DNA of 64,000 nt from Thermoplasmata archaeon (GCA_035622275.1 DASPVQ010000020.1:150067-214066); one strand, 5' to 3'. Positions 1 through 8,860 are shown, numbered from the stretch's first letter. Notes: generated by a model not told the origin, from the sequence alone. Translations and numbers: made by a program.

Positions 1-137
1 GCGAGGACTGAGCCCGCTTCCGCGAACCGCGCGAACCCGTTCCTCCGCTCCCGAGGGTTTCCCCCGGGAGCGTTCTGCGTCCGTTTTCCGGCTAACCTTT
101 TGCGCCGGCCGACCTCCCGGGCCCGCGGAGCCGAGCG

Positions 138-1094
138 GTGGCGCGTCCGACCCGGGTGTTCTTCGTCGCCGACCTGCACGGCTCGGGCGTCTGCTGGCGC
201 AAGTTCGTCAACGCGGCCAAGGTCTACCGCGCCGACGTCCTACTGGTCGGCGGCGACATCGCCGCGAAGACGCTGACCCCGATCTTCTCGGGCCCGGACG
301 GGTGGACCGCGCGCGTGGAGGGGGTGCGCCGCTCCGCGGCGAACGACACGGAGCTCGAGCGGCTGGAAGCCGGGCTCCGCGACGCGGCGACGGTGCCGTT
401 CCGAACGACGCGCGCGGAGTGGGCGGAGCTCGAGGCCCGGCCCGGCGCGCTGGACGCGGTGTTCGTCCGGCGGGCCTGCGAGGAACTCGGACGATGGCTC
501 GACTGGGCGCGGCCGCGACTCGCGGGCAGCGGGGCCCGTCTGTTGCTCGGGCTCGGCAATGACGACCTCACGCCGATGGAGCGCGTGATCGAGGACGACC
601 CGGTCGCGGAGCTGACGGACCTCGAGATCCTCCGCCTGGACGAGCGACACGAGATGCTGACCCTCCCCTACAGCAATCCCACGCCCTGGGCGACCCACCG
701 GGAGCTGCCCGAGGAGGCGATCGCCCGGCAGCTCGACGACGGCTGGGCGAAGCTCGAGGACCCGGCCAACGCGGTCCTCAACGCACACGTGCCGCCGTTC
801 GGCGCCCCGCTCGACCTCGCCCCGAAGCTGGACGCCTCGCTCACGAAGGTGATGTCCCCCGGCGGCGATCCCGAGTTCGTCCACGTCGGGAGCACTGCCG
901 TGCGCGCCGCGCTCGAGCGGCACCAGCCCCTGCTCGGCCTCCACGGTCACATCCACGAGTCGCGCGGCACGACCCGCTTCGGGCGCACGCTGTCGATGAA
1001 CTGCGGGAGCGCCTACACGGAGGGGGCCCTGCTCGGCGCCGTGGTCGATCTCGGCGAGGGTGGGGTGCGTTCGGCGGTGCTGACCAGCGGCTAG
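138..1094 (+). CDS. Calcineurin-like metallophosphoesterase
   Basis: This 318-residue protein has the metal-binding motifs of the calcineurin-like phosphoesterase fold: D12-x-H14 in the first strand (VADLHGS), GGD ending at D40, a GNDD motif near residue 142, an NAHVPP motif near 218, and a closing GHIHES motif near 266. These residues normally hold a dinuclear metal centre that hydrolyses phosphate esters. No signal peptide or membrane segment is visible, so it is probably cytosolic. The start is a GTG. An AT-rich stretch at about 91-101 lies about 40 bases upstream and may be its TATA box, giving a short leader. The natural substrate cannot be read from the sequence. The family call is firm. 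Confidence 0.85.
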   Translation: MARPTRVFFVADLHGSGVCWRKFVNAAKVYRADVLLVGGDIAAKTLTPIFSGPDGWTARVEGVRRSAANDTELERLEAGLRDAATVPFRTTRAEWAELEARPGALDAVFVRRACEELGRWLDWARPRLAGSGARLLLGLGNDDLTPMERVIEDDPVAELTDLEILRLDERHEMLTLPYSNPTPWATHRELPEEAIARQLDDGWAKLEDPANAVLNAHVPPFGAPLDLAPKLDASLTKVMSPGGDPEFVHVGSTAVRAALERHQPLLGLHGHIHESRGTTRFGRTLSMNCGSAYTEGALLGAVVDLGEGGVRSAVLTSG

Positions 1095-1095
1095 C

Positions 1096-2136
1096 TCACG
1101 GTCCCGTCGAAACGGTCGCCGTGCCGTCGACGGCCGGCAGTGCGTCGACCTCCTCCCACCACGGCCCCCCGAGGAGCCCGAGCCGACGCTTCGGCACGAT
1201 TCCCCCCAGCCGGCGGACGAGGTCGTCCACCTGGGCCCGGGCTTTTGCCCGCTCGACCTCGGGCAATGCCGCGAGCAGCGGAGAGCGGAGGAGGAGCCCC
1301 GCGTTCAGCGATACGGTCCTCCAGAACCCGAAGTCCTTGCGCAGGAGCTCGTCGATCCGGCGCGGGGAGATCCCGTCGGCCGACTCGTCGATCGGATGAT
1401 CGAGCAGCAGGGCGAGCACGTCCCGCACGTCCTTCGCCTCGGGACCGATGAGGATCTCGTGTCGCCCGAACGGCTCTAAAAAGCGGTCGGCGACCGGACC
1501 CCTCGCCGTGTCGGGGACGCGCTGGATGTACTGCAACTTGGCGAGCAGGAGCAGCGCGGGCGTGAGGGTCCCGTGCTGCTCGGGCGCGCGCCGGACGTCG
1601 TCCCGAAGGTCGATCCGATGGCAGAACCGGAACTCGTCGGCCAGGAGGTCCACGCTTCCCACGGCCACGTTCGGCCCGTCCTGGCCGAGGACCATGTGGT
1701 AGCGCAGTCGGCGGCCCTCGCTCAGCGAGTTGAAGATCCGGTCGCCCGACGTCTCGAAGATCCGCAGGGCGCTGCCCTCGCGCTCGTGCGCCGTCTCCAG
1801 GAGCCGACGCACGGCGCGCAGCTCCTTGTGCAGACACGCGAGATCAAGGTCATGGAGCGCTCGTCGCAGCCCGAGCTCCGAGCGCTGGCTGGACGGGCAC
1901 CGCAGCCGATGGGCGGCGCCGCCCAGCACCGCGAGCGACACGGGGGGGTCGGCGCGGCGGGCCGCGCCAAGGAGCATCACGGCGCGGGCGACGATCGGGT
2001 CCGCGACGTCGACCCAGTCGGGCAGGCCCACTTCGGCCCGCGCCGCTTCCGGCGACGTGCGGCTCGTCAGGGGCAGCTCGAGCGAGACGCGTTCCCCGCG
2101 CAGCGGGTCGATCACCAGGCTGACGAGCTCGCCCAC
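1096..2136 (-). CDS. Nucleotidyltransferase-fold protein, uncharacterised
   Basis: This 346-residue protein was recognised only by fold-like motifs. Residues near 70-95 read LGGAAHRLR followed about 20 residues later by DLDLA, which resembles the G-[GS]...DxD signature of nucleotidyltransferases such as the AbiEii/MNT group. A further acidic motif (VDLLADEF) and a helical LLLLAKLQ segment follow, as in that fold. There is no antitoxin-like partner beside it, so a toxin role is not supported. The GTG start sits 28 bases downstream of a TATA-like box at 2162-2169, consistent with leaderless transcription. It converges on the phosphoesterase gene with one base between stop codons. The superfamily is likely, the function unknown. 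Confidence 0.5.
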   Translation of the reverse strand: MGELVSLVIDPLRGERVSLELPLTSRTSPEAARAEVGLPDWVDVADPIVARAVMLLGAARRADPPVSLAVLGGAAHRLRCPSSQRSELGLRRALHDLDLACLHKELRAVRRLLETAHEREGSALRIFETSGDRIFNSLSEGRRLRYHMVLGQDGPNVAVGSVDLLADEFRFCHRIDLRDDVRRAPEQHGTLTPALLLLAKLQYIQRVPDTARGPVADRFLEPFGRHEILIGPEAKDVRDVLALLLDHPIDESADGISPRRIDELLRKDFGFWRTVSLNAGLLLRSPLLAALPEVERAKARAQVDDLVRRLGGIVPKRRLGLLGGPWWEEVDALPAVDGTATVSTGP

Positions 2137-2161
2137 GAACGCGTCCGAGACGGCGAGGCCC

Positions 2162-2169
2162 CTTAACGG
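2162..2169 (-). promoter_or_regulatory. TATA-like box for the 2136 gene
   Basis: On the minus strand this reads GTTAAG inside a GC-rich setting, centred about 28 bases before the GTG at 2136. The spacing matches archaeal TATA boxes of leaderless genes. Confidence 0.45.
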
Positions 2170-2184
2170 GGCCCGTGGACCGAC

Positions 2185-3855
2185 TCAGTCCGGAGGTAAC
2201 TCCTTGCTGATGAGGTCGACCGGCACTCCCCGCGCCCGCTGGATGGCGTAGGAGACGAAGTAGAGCACGATCCCGATCACGAACACGATCGGAAGGAACA
2301 ACAGGTCGTTGACACTGTAGCCGCTGGTGATCCCGAGGTAGTTCCCGGTCGAGGACGCGTAGCTGACGAACCAGGACGAGGCGAACGCGGCGACGCCGAC
2401 GATCGTCAGCACGGGGACCGGGCCGACTCGCGCGCGCACGATCGCCGGCGCCTGGGCGTACATGCTCTTGCGGATGAACGGGAAGAGCGCGCCCGCGAGG
2501 CAGACGATCCCGATGGCGAACCAGAACCCGAAGTTCGAGTAGCCGAGCGTGGCGTAGTCGAAGTAGGTCGGGTAGAACGTCTGGATCACCAGCGCGAGGA
2601 ACGCGCCGACCGCGAGCGTGAGGACGGCGACCCACGGCACGCCGTTGCGCGTGACCCGGGTGAAGAACGACGGCAGGACCCGGTCGAACGACCAGGCGAA
2701 CAGGTTGCGGGTCGGTAACACGAAGTAGATCAGCGAGAAGCCGAAGAACGTCAGGACGAGGCCGAACGACAGGAACGCCGCGAGCAATGGGTCGTGTACG
2801 ATGTACGCGGCGAGGTACAGCGGGCCCGGCCAGGCCGTGCCGCCGACCGTGAAGTACTGCGAGCTGAGCCCGATGAGGAAGCCGCGGCCCATGCTGTAGT
2901 AGCTGGCGGCGTACAGTCCCGCGATGAGCGCGGCGAAGAGGAGCGGCGCGCCGAAGATCGCCAGCCCCTGCGCCCGCGTCGGGTTGCCTCGGATCTCCCC
3001 TCCGTAGTAGGAGCTGTTCGCGTAGCCGATGAAACTCAACATCGTGTAGACGACCCCGAAGAACGTGCCCGTGGTCGTGATCGGAACGTTCTGGACCAGC
3101 GACTGGTAGCTCATCCCGTAGAGCGGATTGGCGTTGTAATCGGCGGCGAACACCGACTGGGGCGTCGCGAGCAGGATGCCGATCATCAGGACGAAGACCG
3201 CTGCCGACCCGACGAACAGGCCGACCGAGACCCGGAAGATCCACTTGGTCGGGAGGAAGCTCACCGCGATCACGAGAAGGAGCACGAGCAGCCCCACCCA
3301 GAACACGTTGTTCGTCAGCCACCCGTTCGACGCCGTCCCGAGGAAGGTCGTGGCGGCGTTCAGCGCTCCCGCGCCACCGCCCGCGAGCGTGTACGCCGCG
3401 AGCATGGTCGGCACGGCGTAGAAGGCGGTAAAGTAGGCGAACAGGCCGGCCCACGTGATGAAGACCACCGAGAAGAGCAGGTTGACGCCGAGTCCCACGG
3501 ACGGATGGAATATCCGACCGACGAAGATGTAGTCCCCACCCGAGCGCGGCATCGCGCTCGCCAGCATCCAGTAGACGTAGCCCACGGCGACGTTGATCAC
3601 GACGCCGATCGCCACCGTTGTGATGAGGTTCGCGTTCGGGTAGAACGCGGACGCCTCCGTGATCCAGAAGAAGTTGACGATGATGCCCATGCCGACGAGG
3701 TTCGCGAGCAGAGCCGTTCGCGCGCTGACGGTCCGGACGAGGCCCGAGGACTGTCGCACGTAGAGGTCCTTCGAGCTGACGTCGCGCCGGACCGACTCGG
3801 CCGCCGGCAGATTCACTACGGTCCCCGCCGACTCCGCTCCCACGCTGGGCGACAC
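2185..3855 (-). CDS. APC-family amino-acid permease
   Basis: This 556-residue polytopic membrane protein has about 12-14 hydrophobic segments. The first begins near residue 46 after a soluble N-terminus; the sequence around residues 50-110 (GMGIIVNFFWI, MPRSGGDYIFVGR) contains the [SP]-x-SGG-x-Y motif typical of the amino acid-polyamine-organocation superfamily. It most likely exchanges or imports an amino acid or amine across the cytoplasmic membrane. Substrate is not predictable. The start is GTG at 3855; a second in-frame GTG at 3843 is better placed relative to a weak TATA-like element near 3865. It is transcribed away from the downstream cystathionine synthase gene and shows no operon partner. 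Confidence 0.85.
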   Translation of the reverse strand: MSPSVGAESAGTVVNLPAAESVRRDVSSKDLYVRQSSGLVRTVSARTALLANLVGMGIIVNFFWITEASAFYPNANLITTVAIGVVINVAVGYVYWMLASAMPRSGGDYIFVGRIFHPSVGLGVNLLFSVVFITWAGLFAYFTAFYAVPTMLAAYTLAGGGAGALNAATTFLGTASNGWLTNNVFWVGLLVLLLVIAVSFLPTKWIFRVSVGLFVGSAAVFVLMIGILLATPQSVFAADYNANPLYGMSYQSLVQNVPITTTGTFFGVVYTMLSFIGYANSSYYGGEIRGNPTRAQGLAIFGAPLLFAALIAGLYAASYYSMGRGFLIGLSSQYFTVGGTAWPGPLYLAAYIVHDPLLAAFLSFGLVLTFFGFSLIYFVLPTRNLFAWSFDRVLPSFFTRVTRNGVPWVAVLTLAVGAFLALVIQTFYPTYFDYATLGYSNFGFWFAIGIVCLAGALFPFIRKSMYAQAPAIVRARVGPVPVLTIVGVAAFASSWFVSYASSTGNYLGITSGYSVNDLLFLPIVFVIGIVLYFVSYAIQRARGVPVDLISKELPPD

Positions 3856-4034
3856 GCCCCCTTACCCCCGTCCCGGCCCGGCGCGCTCCGCGCTACGGCC
3901 TAGCACGCCCAATCGCGGCACCTATTAACCTCATCTGCGAGCGCAGGGCCGGCCGAGGGGGCGCCATTCCGGCCGCTGACGAGCGTCGCATCGAACGCTT
4001 GAAAGGGGAGGGCGCCTACGCCGACGCACCGGAC

Positions 4035-5171
4035 ATGCGCTGGGACACGCGACTGCTCCACGACGGCCAGGGACCCGATCCGCTGACCGGGGCGGTGAAC
4101 GTCCCGGTCTACCTGACATCGACGTTCGCCCAGCGCTCGCCCGGCGAGGCGAAGGGGTACGTTTACTCCCGCACCGGCAACCCGACCCGCGCGGCGCTGG
4201 AGCGGGTGCTCGGGCGGCTTGAGGGGGGCGCGGGGGCGCTCGCGTTCGGCTCGGGGTTGGCGGCGACCTCGACGCTCCTCATGGCCTACCCGAAAGGGAG
4301 CCGGATCGTCGCCGGCGACGATCTGTACGCGGGCACCTGGCGCCTGCTCCAGATCGCCCGGACCCACGGCGTCGACGTCGAGCTCATCGATACCACGGAT
4401 CTGGCCAACGTGCGGCGCGCGCTCGGGACCGCGCCGACGGACCTGTTGTACCTGGAGACCCCCACGAATCCGCTGCTCAAGGTGACCGATCTCCGCGGCG
4501 CGATCGGTCTCGCCCGACGGGCCCGGACCCGGGTCGCCGTGGACAACACCTTCGCCTCCCCCGTGCTGCAGCGACCGCTCGGCCTCGGAGCCGACGTCGT
4601 CGTCCACTCCACGACCAAGTATCTCGGCGGCCACAGTGACCTCATCGGCGGCGCGCTCGTCTTTCGTTCGCGGCGCTGGCTCGAGAAGTATCGATGGTTC
4701 CAGAACACCCAGGGCGGCATCCCGAGCCCGCTCGACTGCTTCCTGGTCTTGCGGGGCATCCACACGATGGGCCTGCGGGTCCGCGCCCACTGCGCGAATG
4801 CGCGTCGGGTGGCCCGGTTCCTCGCCTCCCACCCGCGTGTCCGCACCACGCTCTATCCCGGCCTGCCCGAGCACCCCGGACACGCGATCGCCCGGCGCCA
4901 GATGGACGACTACGGCGGCATGGTCTCGGCCGAGCTGCGCGGCGGCCTCCCCGAGGTGCGTCGGGTCGTGCGCCGGTTCCGGCTCTTCACTCTCGCCGAG
5001 AGCCTCGGCGGCGTCGAGTCGCTCGTCAACGTGCCCGCGCTCATGACCCACCGCTCGGTGCCGAAGGAGCTGCGGGAGCGACAGGGGATCCGCGAGGGGC
5101 TCCTGCGCTTCAGCGTCGGCATCGAGGACGGGAACGACCTCGTCGACGATCTCCGGCGCGCGCTCGGCTAG
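4035..5171 (+). CDS. Cystathionine gamma-synthase/lyase family PLP enzyme
   Basis: The protein is a fold-type I PLP enzyme of the Cys/Met metabolism family. The PLP-binding lysine lies in HSTTKYLGGHSD, the YSRTGNPTR motif binds cofactor phosphate from the neighbouring subunit, and LETPTNP and VDNTFASP are diagnostic. Members make cystathionine from an activated homoserine and cysteine, or cleave it; sequence alone does not separate these activities. I chose the ATG at 4035 because the family usually begins just before the TRxxHxGQ-like motif (here TRLLHDGQ). An upstream TTG at 3999 would add 12 residues, and a GGGGAGG stretch lies between the two. A TATTAA element near 3922 may be the promoter. 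Length (378 residues) is normal for the family. Confidence 0.9.
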   Translation: MRWDTRLLHDGQGPDPLTGAVNVPVYLTSTFAQRSPGEAKGYVYSRTGNPTRAALERVLGRLEGGAGALAFGSGLAATSTLLMAYPKGSRIVAGDDLYAGTWRLLQIARTHGVDVELIDTTDLANVRRALGTAPTDLLYLETPTNPLLKVTDLRGAIGLARRARTRVAVDNTFASPVLQRPLGLGADVVVHSTTKYLGGHSDLIGGALVFRSRRWLEKYRWFQNTQGGIPSPLDCFLVLRGIHTMGLRVRAHCANARRVARFLASHPRVRTTLYPGLPEHPGHAIARRQMDDYGGMVSAELRGGLPEVRRVVRRFRLFTLAESLGGVESLVNVPALMTHRSVPKELRERQGIREGLLRFSVGIEDGNDLVDDLRRALG

Positions 5172-5200
5172 CCGGACGGGCGCCGCGCTGCGCCAGCCAC

Positions 5201-5206
5201 AAATAC
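5201..5206 (+). promoter_or_regulatory. TATA-like box for the cupin gene
   Basis: The sequence ACAAATAC lies about 25 bases upstream of the ATG at 5228, a leaderless arrangement. Confidence 0.45.
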
Positions 5207-5227
5207 GGCACCCGCGTCGGGCGGCGC

Positions 5228-5584
5228 ATGCCGCTGTGGGAAGATGCCCCCGATGCCTGGCACGAGGTGCTGCCCGGGGTCCATCGTCGGATCCTCGCGC
5301 ACGCCCCCGATGTGATGATGGTGCTGTACCGGATCAGTCCGGGCGCCCACTTCCCGAGCCACACGCACCCCCACACCCAGAGCGGGACCGTGCTCGAGGG
5401 CGGCGGGGAGTTCCGCGTCGGGGACGAGGTCTGGCGGCTGCGGGTGGGCTCGTCCTACACCGTACCGGGGAACGTCCCGCACGAGCTCACGGCAGAGCCG
5501 GGCGGGCGCACGGTCGTGCTCGACGTGTTCACGCCGCGGCGCGAGGAGCTCCTGCACGAGGCGCAGCGCCCCCAGCGGGAGTGA
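5228..5584 (+). CDS. Small cupin-domain protein
   Basis: This 118-residue single-domain protein carries the cupin metal motif: SHTHPHTQSGTVLEG supplies two histidines and the following acidic residue of motif 1, and VPGNVPHEL supplies the motif 2 histidine. Such proteins bind a metal in a small beta-barrel and may act as dioxygenases, isomerases or ligand sensors. It starts at an ATG placed leaderless-style after a TATA box. The gene converges on the SDR gene with five bases between stops. Substrate and role are unknown. Confidence 0.8.
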   Translation: MPLWEDAPDAWHEVLPGVHRRILAHAPDVMMVLYRISPGAHFPSHTHPHTQSGTVLEGGGEFRVGDEVWRLRVGSSYTVPGNVPHELTAEPGGRTVVLDVFTPRREELLHEAQRPQRE

Positions 5585-5589
5585 ACCGG

Positions 5590-6396
5590 TCAGCCGATCG
5601 ATCGCAGGATGCCCCCGTCGACGGGGACCATCGCGCCGTTGACGTAGCTCGACCGTTCGCTCCCGAGGAAGACGATCACCCGGGCGAGCTCCGCCGGAGT
5701 CCCGATGCGCCGCATCGGGATCTCGGCCTCGATCTCCCGGGCGACCGACTCGGGCGCGACCCCGCGCCGGCGCGCCGCGTCCTCGAAGACCTCGTCGATG
5801 CGGGAGGTGCGGATGTAGCCCGGGAGGATGCCGTTCACCCGGATGCCGCGGGGCCCGAGCTCTCGGGCGAGGGTGCGCACGAGGCCGGCGACGGCGACCC
5901 GACAGACGCTCGAGAGCGCGAGGTTTCCGACCGGCTCGCGGATCGCGAACGAGGTCAGGAACACCATGCGCCCGCCGGTCGGCTGGGCGAGCATCGTCTG
6001 CGCGACGCGACGCGCGAGGTACGCCGGACTGACGACCAGAAGGCTCGCGGCCCGGGCCCAGTCCTCGTAGCCCTGCTCGAGGAACGTGCCGGGGCGCGGC
6101 GAGCCGGTCACGTAGACGAGCGTGTCGAGTCCGCCGAGATGACCGACCGCTTCGTCGACCAGCCGGTCGATCCCCGCGTGCGCCGCGAGGTCGGCCGCGA
6201 CGCCGTGGACCGGTCCGTGGGCGCGCAGACGCTCGACGGCACGGGCGAGGCGCTCCTCGTTCGACGAGTTCACGACGACCCGGGCCCCCTCCTGCAGAAA
6301 CGCCTCGGCCGCCGCGTAGCCGATCCCCTGGCTCGACGCGGTGACGAGCACTCGCGCGTCCGCGAGGCCCGAGCCCGACGGCACGAACGGGCTCAC
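5590..6396 (-). CDS. SDR-family oxidoreductase lacking the usual Tyr/Lys
   Basis: The 268-residue protein has a Rossmann fold with the nucleotide motif VTASSQGIG near residues 15-23, followed by DLAAH and a C-terminal VDGG motif, as in FabG-like short-chain dehydrogenases. At the usual YxxxK site the sequence reads LSSVCRVAVAG; aligning AVAG with the common KAAVAG places serine at the tyrosine and arginine at the lysine position. It may therefore bind NAD(P) without classical catalysis, as in the divergent BKR-like SDR subgroup. The chosen GTG start at 6396 overlaps the stop of the preceding cyclase gene (GTGA), indicating translational coupling; longer starts would only read through that gene in another frame. 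Confidence 0.8.
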   Translation of the reverse strand: MSPFVPSGSGLADARVLVTASSQGIGYAAAEAFLQEGARVVVNSSNEERLARAVERLRAHGPVHGVAADLAAHAGIDRLVDEAVGHLGGLDTLVYVTGSPRPGTFLEQGYEDWARAASLLVVSPAYLARRVAQTMLAQPTGGRMVFLTSFAIREPVGNLALSSVCRVAVAGLVRTLARELGPRGIRVNGILPGYIRTSRIDEVFEDAARRRGVAPESVAREIEAEIPMRRIGTPAELARVIVFLGSERSSYVNGAMVPVDGGILRSIG

Positions 6397-7052
6397 CCCT
6401 CGATCGCGAAGACGCGGGCCATCGCGCCGCTGCCGCCGGCGATCTTGAGCGGGCCGGCGACGAGCGTGTACTGGGCCCCCTCCCGTAGCTCGGCGAGATG
6501 GTCGAGCGCTTCGAGGATCCAGATCCCGCGGCCGAGCAGCACCTTGTGCGCCTCGAACTTGGAGTTCGAGTACGGGTCGATGCCCAGTGTGTCCGTGCCG
6601 ACGCCGCGGAGGCCCTGGCCGGCCAGCCACTCGGCCCCCGCCGGGTCGATGCCGGGGAACTCGTAGAGGTAGCGCCGCGTCGGGGCGCGCTCCCGGCTCC
6701 AGTCGGTCCGTAGGAGCGCGATGTCCGGCCGCCCGGCGCTCGGCCAGTGCCGCGCCAAGGCCTTCGCCGGGATCAGAGATCCCTCGATCTCGGATCGGAC
6801 GTCCAGCACGACCGCGGTCCCGACGAGGCGGTCCGCGGGGATGGCATCGACCGTTGCGCCGTTCTCGAGGAAATGCGACGGGGCGTCCAGATGCGTTCCG
6901 GTGTGCGTGAGGCAGCTCACCCGCTCGATCGAGTAGCCGTCGCGGGCGACGATCCCCACGGGCTCGAAGACCGGGAGCGGGGAGGACGGCCAGACCGGCA
7001 TGTGGGTCTGGAGCAACGCGGTCAGGTCGTGCACACGTCGGGGCGCCGACAT
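6393..7052 (-). CDS. Cyclase / kynurenine formamidase-like metal hydrolase
   Basis: The protein belongs to the cyclase family (Pfam Cyclase), whose hallmark HTGTHLDAPSHF is present near residues 50-61 and provides the metal-binding histidines and aspartate. Members hydrolyse N-formylkynurenine or related amides or lactones, or cyclise polyketides. The ATG at 7052 was preferred over an upstream TTG because a TATA-like box (7075-7082 on the minus strand) lies 27 bases before it. The gene overlaps the SDR gene by four bases, so the two are probably cotranscribed and may act on the same compound. No tryptophan-degradation genes are nearby to support a kynurenine role. Confidence 0.8.
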   Translation of the reverse strand: MSAPRRVHDLTALLQTHMPVWPSSPLPVFEPVGIVARDGYSIERVSCLTHTGTHLDAPSHFLENGATVDAIPADRLVGTAVVLDVRSEIEGSLIPAKALARHWPSAGRPDIALLRTDWSRERAPTRRYLYEFPGIDPAGAEWLAGQGLRGVGTDTLGIDPYSNSKFEAHKVLLGRGIWILEALDHLAELREGAQYTLVAGPLKIAGGSGAMARVFAIEG

Positions 7053-7074
7053 CGGGCGGGCGAGCGCCACCGGG

Positions 7075-7082
7075 TACAAAAC
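7075..7082 (-). promoter_or_regulatory. TATA-like box for the cyclase-SDR pair
   Basis: On the minus strand this reads GTTTTGTA, centred about 27 bases before the ATG at 7052. It supports the shorter start of the cyclase gene. Confidence 0.4.
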
Positions 7083-7106
7083 GGGTCGTCGGCGCCCGAC
7101 GGGGCG

Positions 7107-8258
7107 CTATCCCGAGCGGCCTCGATGGCGCCGCAGGAACCGGTCGAGTCGGTCGACCCCGTCGTCGAGCGCCGCGATCGGCGAGGTATAGGAGATGCGA
7201 ACGTGCCGCTCCCCGGAGGGGCCGAAGGCGATGCCGGGGACGACCGCGAGCCGCTCCTCCTCGAGCAGGCTCGCGCAGAACTCGACCGACGGCCGGGCGA
7301 GGTCGTAGCGCGGGAACACATAGAACGCCCCCTCCGGCCGGACCGTCGCCAGTCCCTCGACCGACGCGAGCCGGCGCACGAGGTGGTCGCGTCGCGCGCG
7401 GAATTCCTCACGGAACCGTGCCTCGTCCGGACCTGCATTTTCGAGCGCCCAGAGGCACGCCCGCTGGAGGAACGGCGGCACGCAGGTCAGCGCGTGCTCG
7501 ATCACCCGGACGAGCCGGCGGCGGATTTCTGGGGGGGCGACGGCATAGCCGACCCGCCAGCCGGTCATGGCGAACGCCTTCGAGAAGCTCCCGATCGTCA
7601 CGACGGGTATGTCGTCCGGCGCGATCGACGCGGGGCTGACGTGCGTGCCCTCGTAGACGAGCGACTCGTAGGTCTCGTCGCTCACGACGGTGAGTCGGTG
7701 TTCCCGGGCGATCGCGAGCGCGGCATCGATCTCTGAGCGGCGGAGCACGCGACCCGTCGGGTTCGCCGGCGAGACCAGGACCAGCAGGCGGGTCCGGGGA
7801 GTGACGGCCCGCCGCAGCCCCGGCGCATCGATCGAGAAGTCCTCGCCCAGCGGCGCGTAGCGGGGGCGGGCCCCCGCAAGTTCAATCGGCTGCTCGAACA
7901 GGTACGTCGGATCGGGCAGGAGCACCTCGTCCCCGGGTTCAACGCACGAGAGGAGCGTCGCGAAGATCGCGAACTTCGCTGGCAGGATGACCACGTCGTC
8001 CGCTCCGGCGCGAAGGCTGTGCCGGCGCGACAGCCGATCCGCGATGGCGGCACGCAGGTCCGGCATTCCCTGGGCCGAGGTGTAGTGCGTCAGGCCCTCG
8101 TTCATCGCGCGATACGCCGCGTCACGGATGCCCGCCGGAGTGTCGAAGTCCGGCTCCCCGATGTGCAGGCCGAGGATCGTGGCGCCCGCCTGGCGCATCT
8201 GGAAGATCTGGTCGATGAGGGCGAGGATCGGCGACTCGGAGATCTCGTCGACCCGCAC
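7107..8258 (-). CDS. Class I/II PLP aminotransferase (aspartate-aminotransferase-like)
   Basis: This fold-type I aminotransferase contains HIGEPDFDTP at the N-terminus, SPANPTGRV (substrate carboxylate-binding region), VVSDETYE and the PLP lysine motif SFSKAFAMTGWRVG. A C-terminal arginine in RISYT would bind the substrate alpha-carboxylate. It probably transfers amino groups between an amino acid and 2-oxoglutarate; specificity is not clear. Start choice is uncertain: GTG at 8258 fits a TATA-like TTAAC element at 8281-8286 about 26 bases upstream, and GTG at 8267 is the alternative. The gene follows RdgB on the same strand with a gap of about 23 bases that contains this promoter. Confidence 0.88.
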   Translation of the reverse strand: MRVDEISESPILALIDQIFQMRQAGATILGLHIGEPDFDTPAGIRDAAYRAMNEGLTHYTSAQGMPDLRAAIADRLSRRHSLRAGADDVVILPAKFAIFATLLSCVEPGDEVLLPDPTYLFEQPIELAGARPRYAPLGEDFSIDAPGLRRAVTPRTRLLVLVSPANPTGRVLRRSEIDAALAIAREHRLTVVSDETYESLVYEGTHVSPASIAPDDIPVVTIGSFSKAFAMTGWRVGYAVAPPEIRRRLVRVIEHALTCVPPFLQRACLWALENAGPDEARFREEFRARRDHLVRRLASVEGLATVRPEGAFYVFPRYDLARPSVEFCASLLEEERLAVVPGIAFGPSGERHVRISYTSPIAALDDGVDRLDRFLRRHRGRSG

Positions 8259-8281
8259 GGCCCGCACAGGGGCGGTGCGGG

Positions 8282-8854
8282 TTAAGCCCGTCGGGGTCGA
8301 CCGCCCCCGCGGCGTCGCAGGTGCTCGCCGACCTCGCGCATGGCGCGGGCCCGGTGCGAGATCGCGTTCTTTTCGGCGGGAGGCGCCTGCGCGAACGTCC
8401 GGGTCCATCCCGAGGGGACGAAGATCGGGTCGTAGCCGAACCCACCGGTGCCTGCAGCCTTGTGGGCGATCGAGCCGTGCACCTCGCCGGTGAACAGCCA
8501 GTGCTGCCGGCCGTACCGGAGTCCGGCGACCGTCCGGAAGAACGCGGCGCGGGGGCGGATCTCGAGCAGCTCGAGCAGGGGTCCGAACTTCCAGACCTTC
8601 AGGAAGTGCGCCGAGTAAACGCCCGGAAATCCATGGAGCGAGGGTACGAAAAGGCCGGAGTCCTCCACGAGAACGTAGCCCGGGAGATTACCGACCGCCT
8701 CGAGCTTGGCCCGCACGACCTCGGCCAGGCTGTCGGCCTGAGGCTCGGGCAGCGCGCGCCGCTCCCAGCGGACGCGGACGCCGTAGGGCCGCAGCACCGC
8801 GCGGACCTCGCGCAGCTTACCCGGGTTCGTGCTGACGAAGCTGACGTCGGTCAC
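8282..8854 (-). CDS. rdgB: RdgB/HAM1-family non-canonical purine NTP pyrophosphatase
   Basis: The 190-residue protein matches the XTP/dITP diphosphatase family from end to end. STNPGKLREV at the N-terminus binds the nucleotide, VEDSGLFVPSLHGFPGVYSA contains the catalytic aspartate and substrate pocket, and GTGGFGYDPIF plus EKNAISHRARA complete the active site. It hydrolyses ITP, dITP and XTP to the monophosphate and pyrophosphate, cleaning the nucleotide pool. It lies six bases after the nitroreductase stop on the same strand, so the two are probably cotranscribed. Length and motifs are typical. Confidence 0.92.
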   Translation of the reverse strand: MTDVSFVSTNPGKLREVRAVLRPYGVRVRWERRALPEPQADSLAEVVRAKLEAVGNLPGYVLVEDSGLFVPSLHGFPGVYSAHFLKVWKFGPLLELLEIRPRAAFFRTVAGLRYGRQHWLFTGEVHGSIAHKAAGTGGFGYDPIFVPSGWTRTFAQAPPAEKNAISHRARAMREVGEHLRRRGGGRPRRA

Positions 8855-8860
8855 GCCGCG

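Noticed and set aside
3999-4034. TTG start adding 12 residues to the cystathionine enzyme
   Set aside because: The family begins close to the ATG at 4035 and the extra residues have no counterpart; kept as an alternative only.
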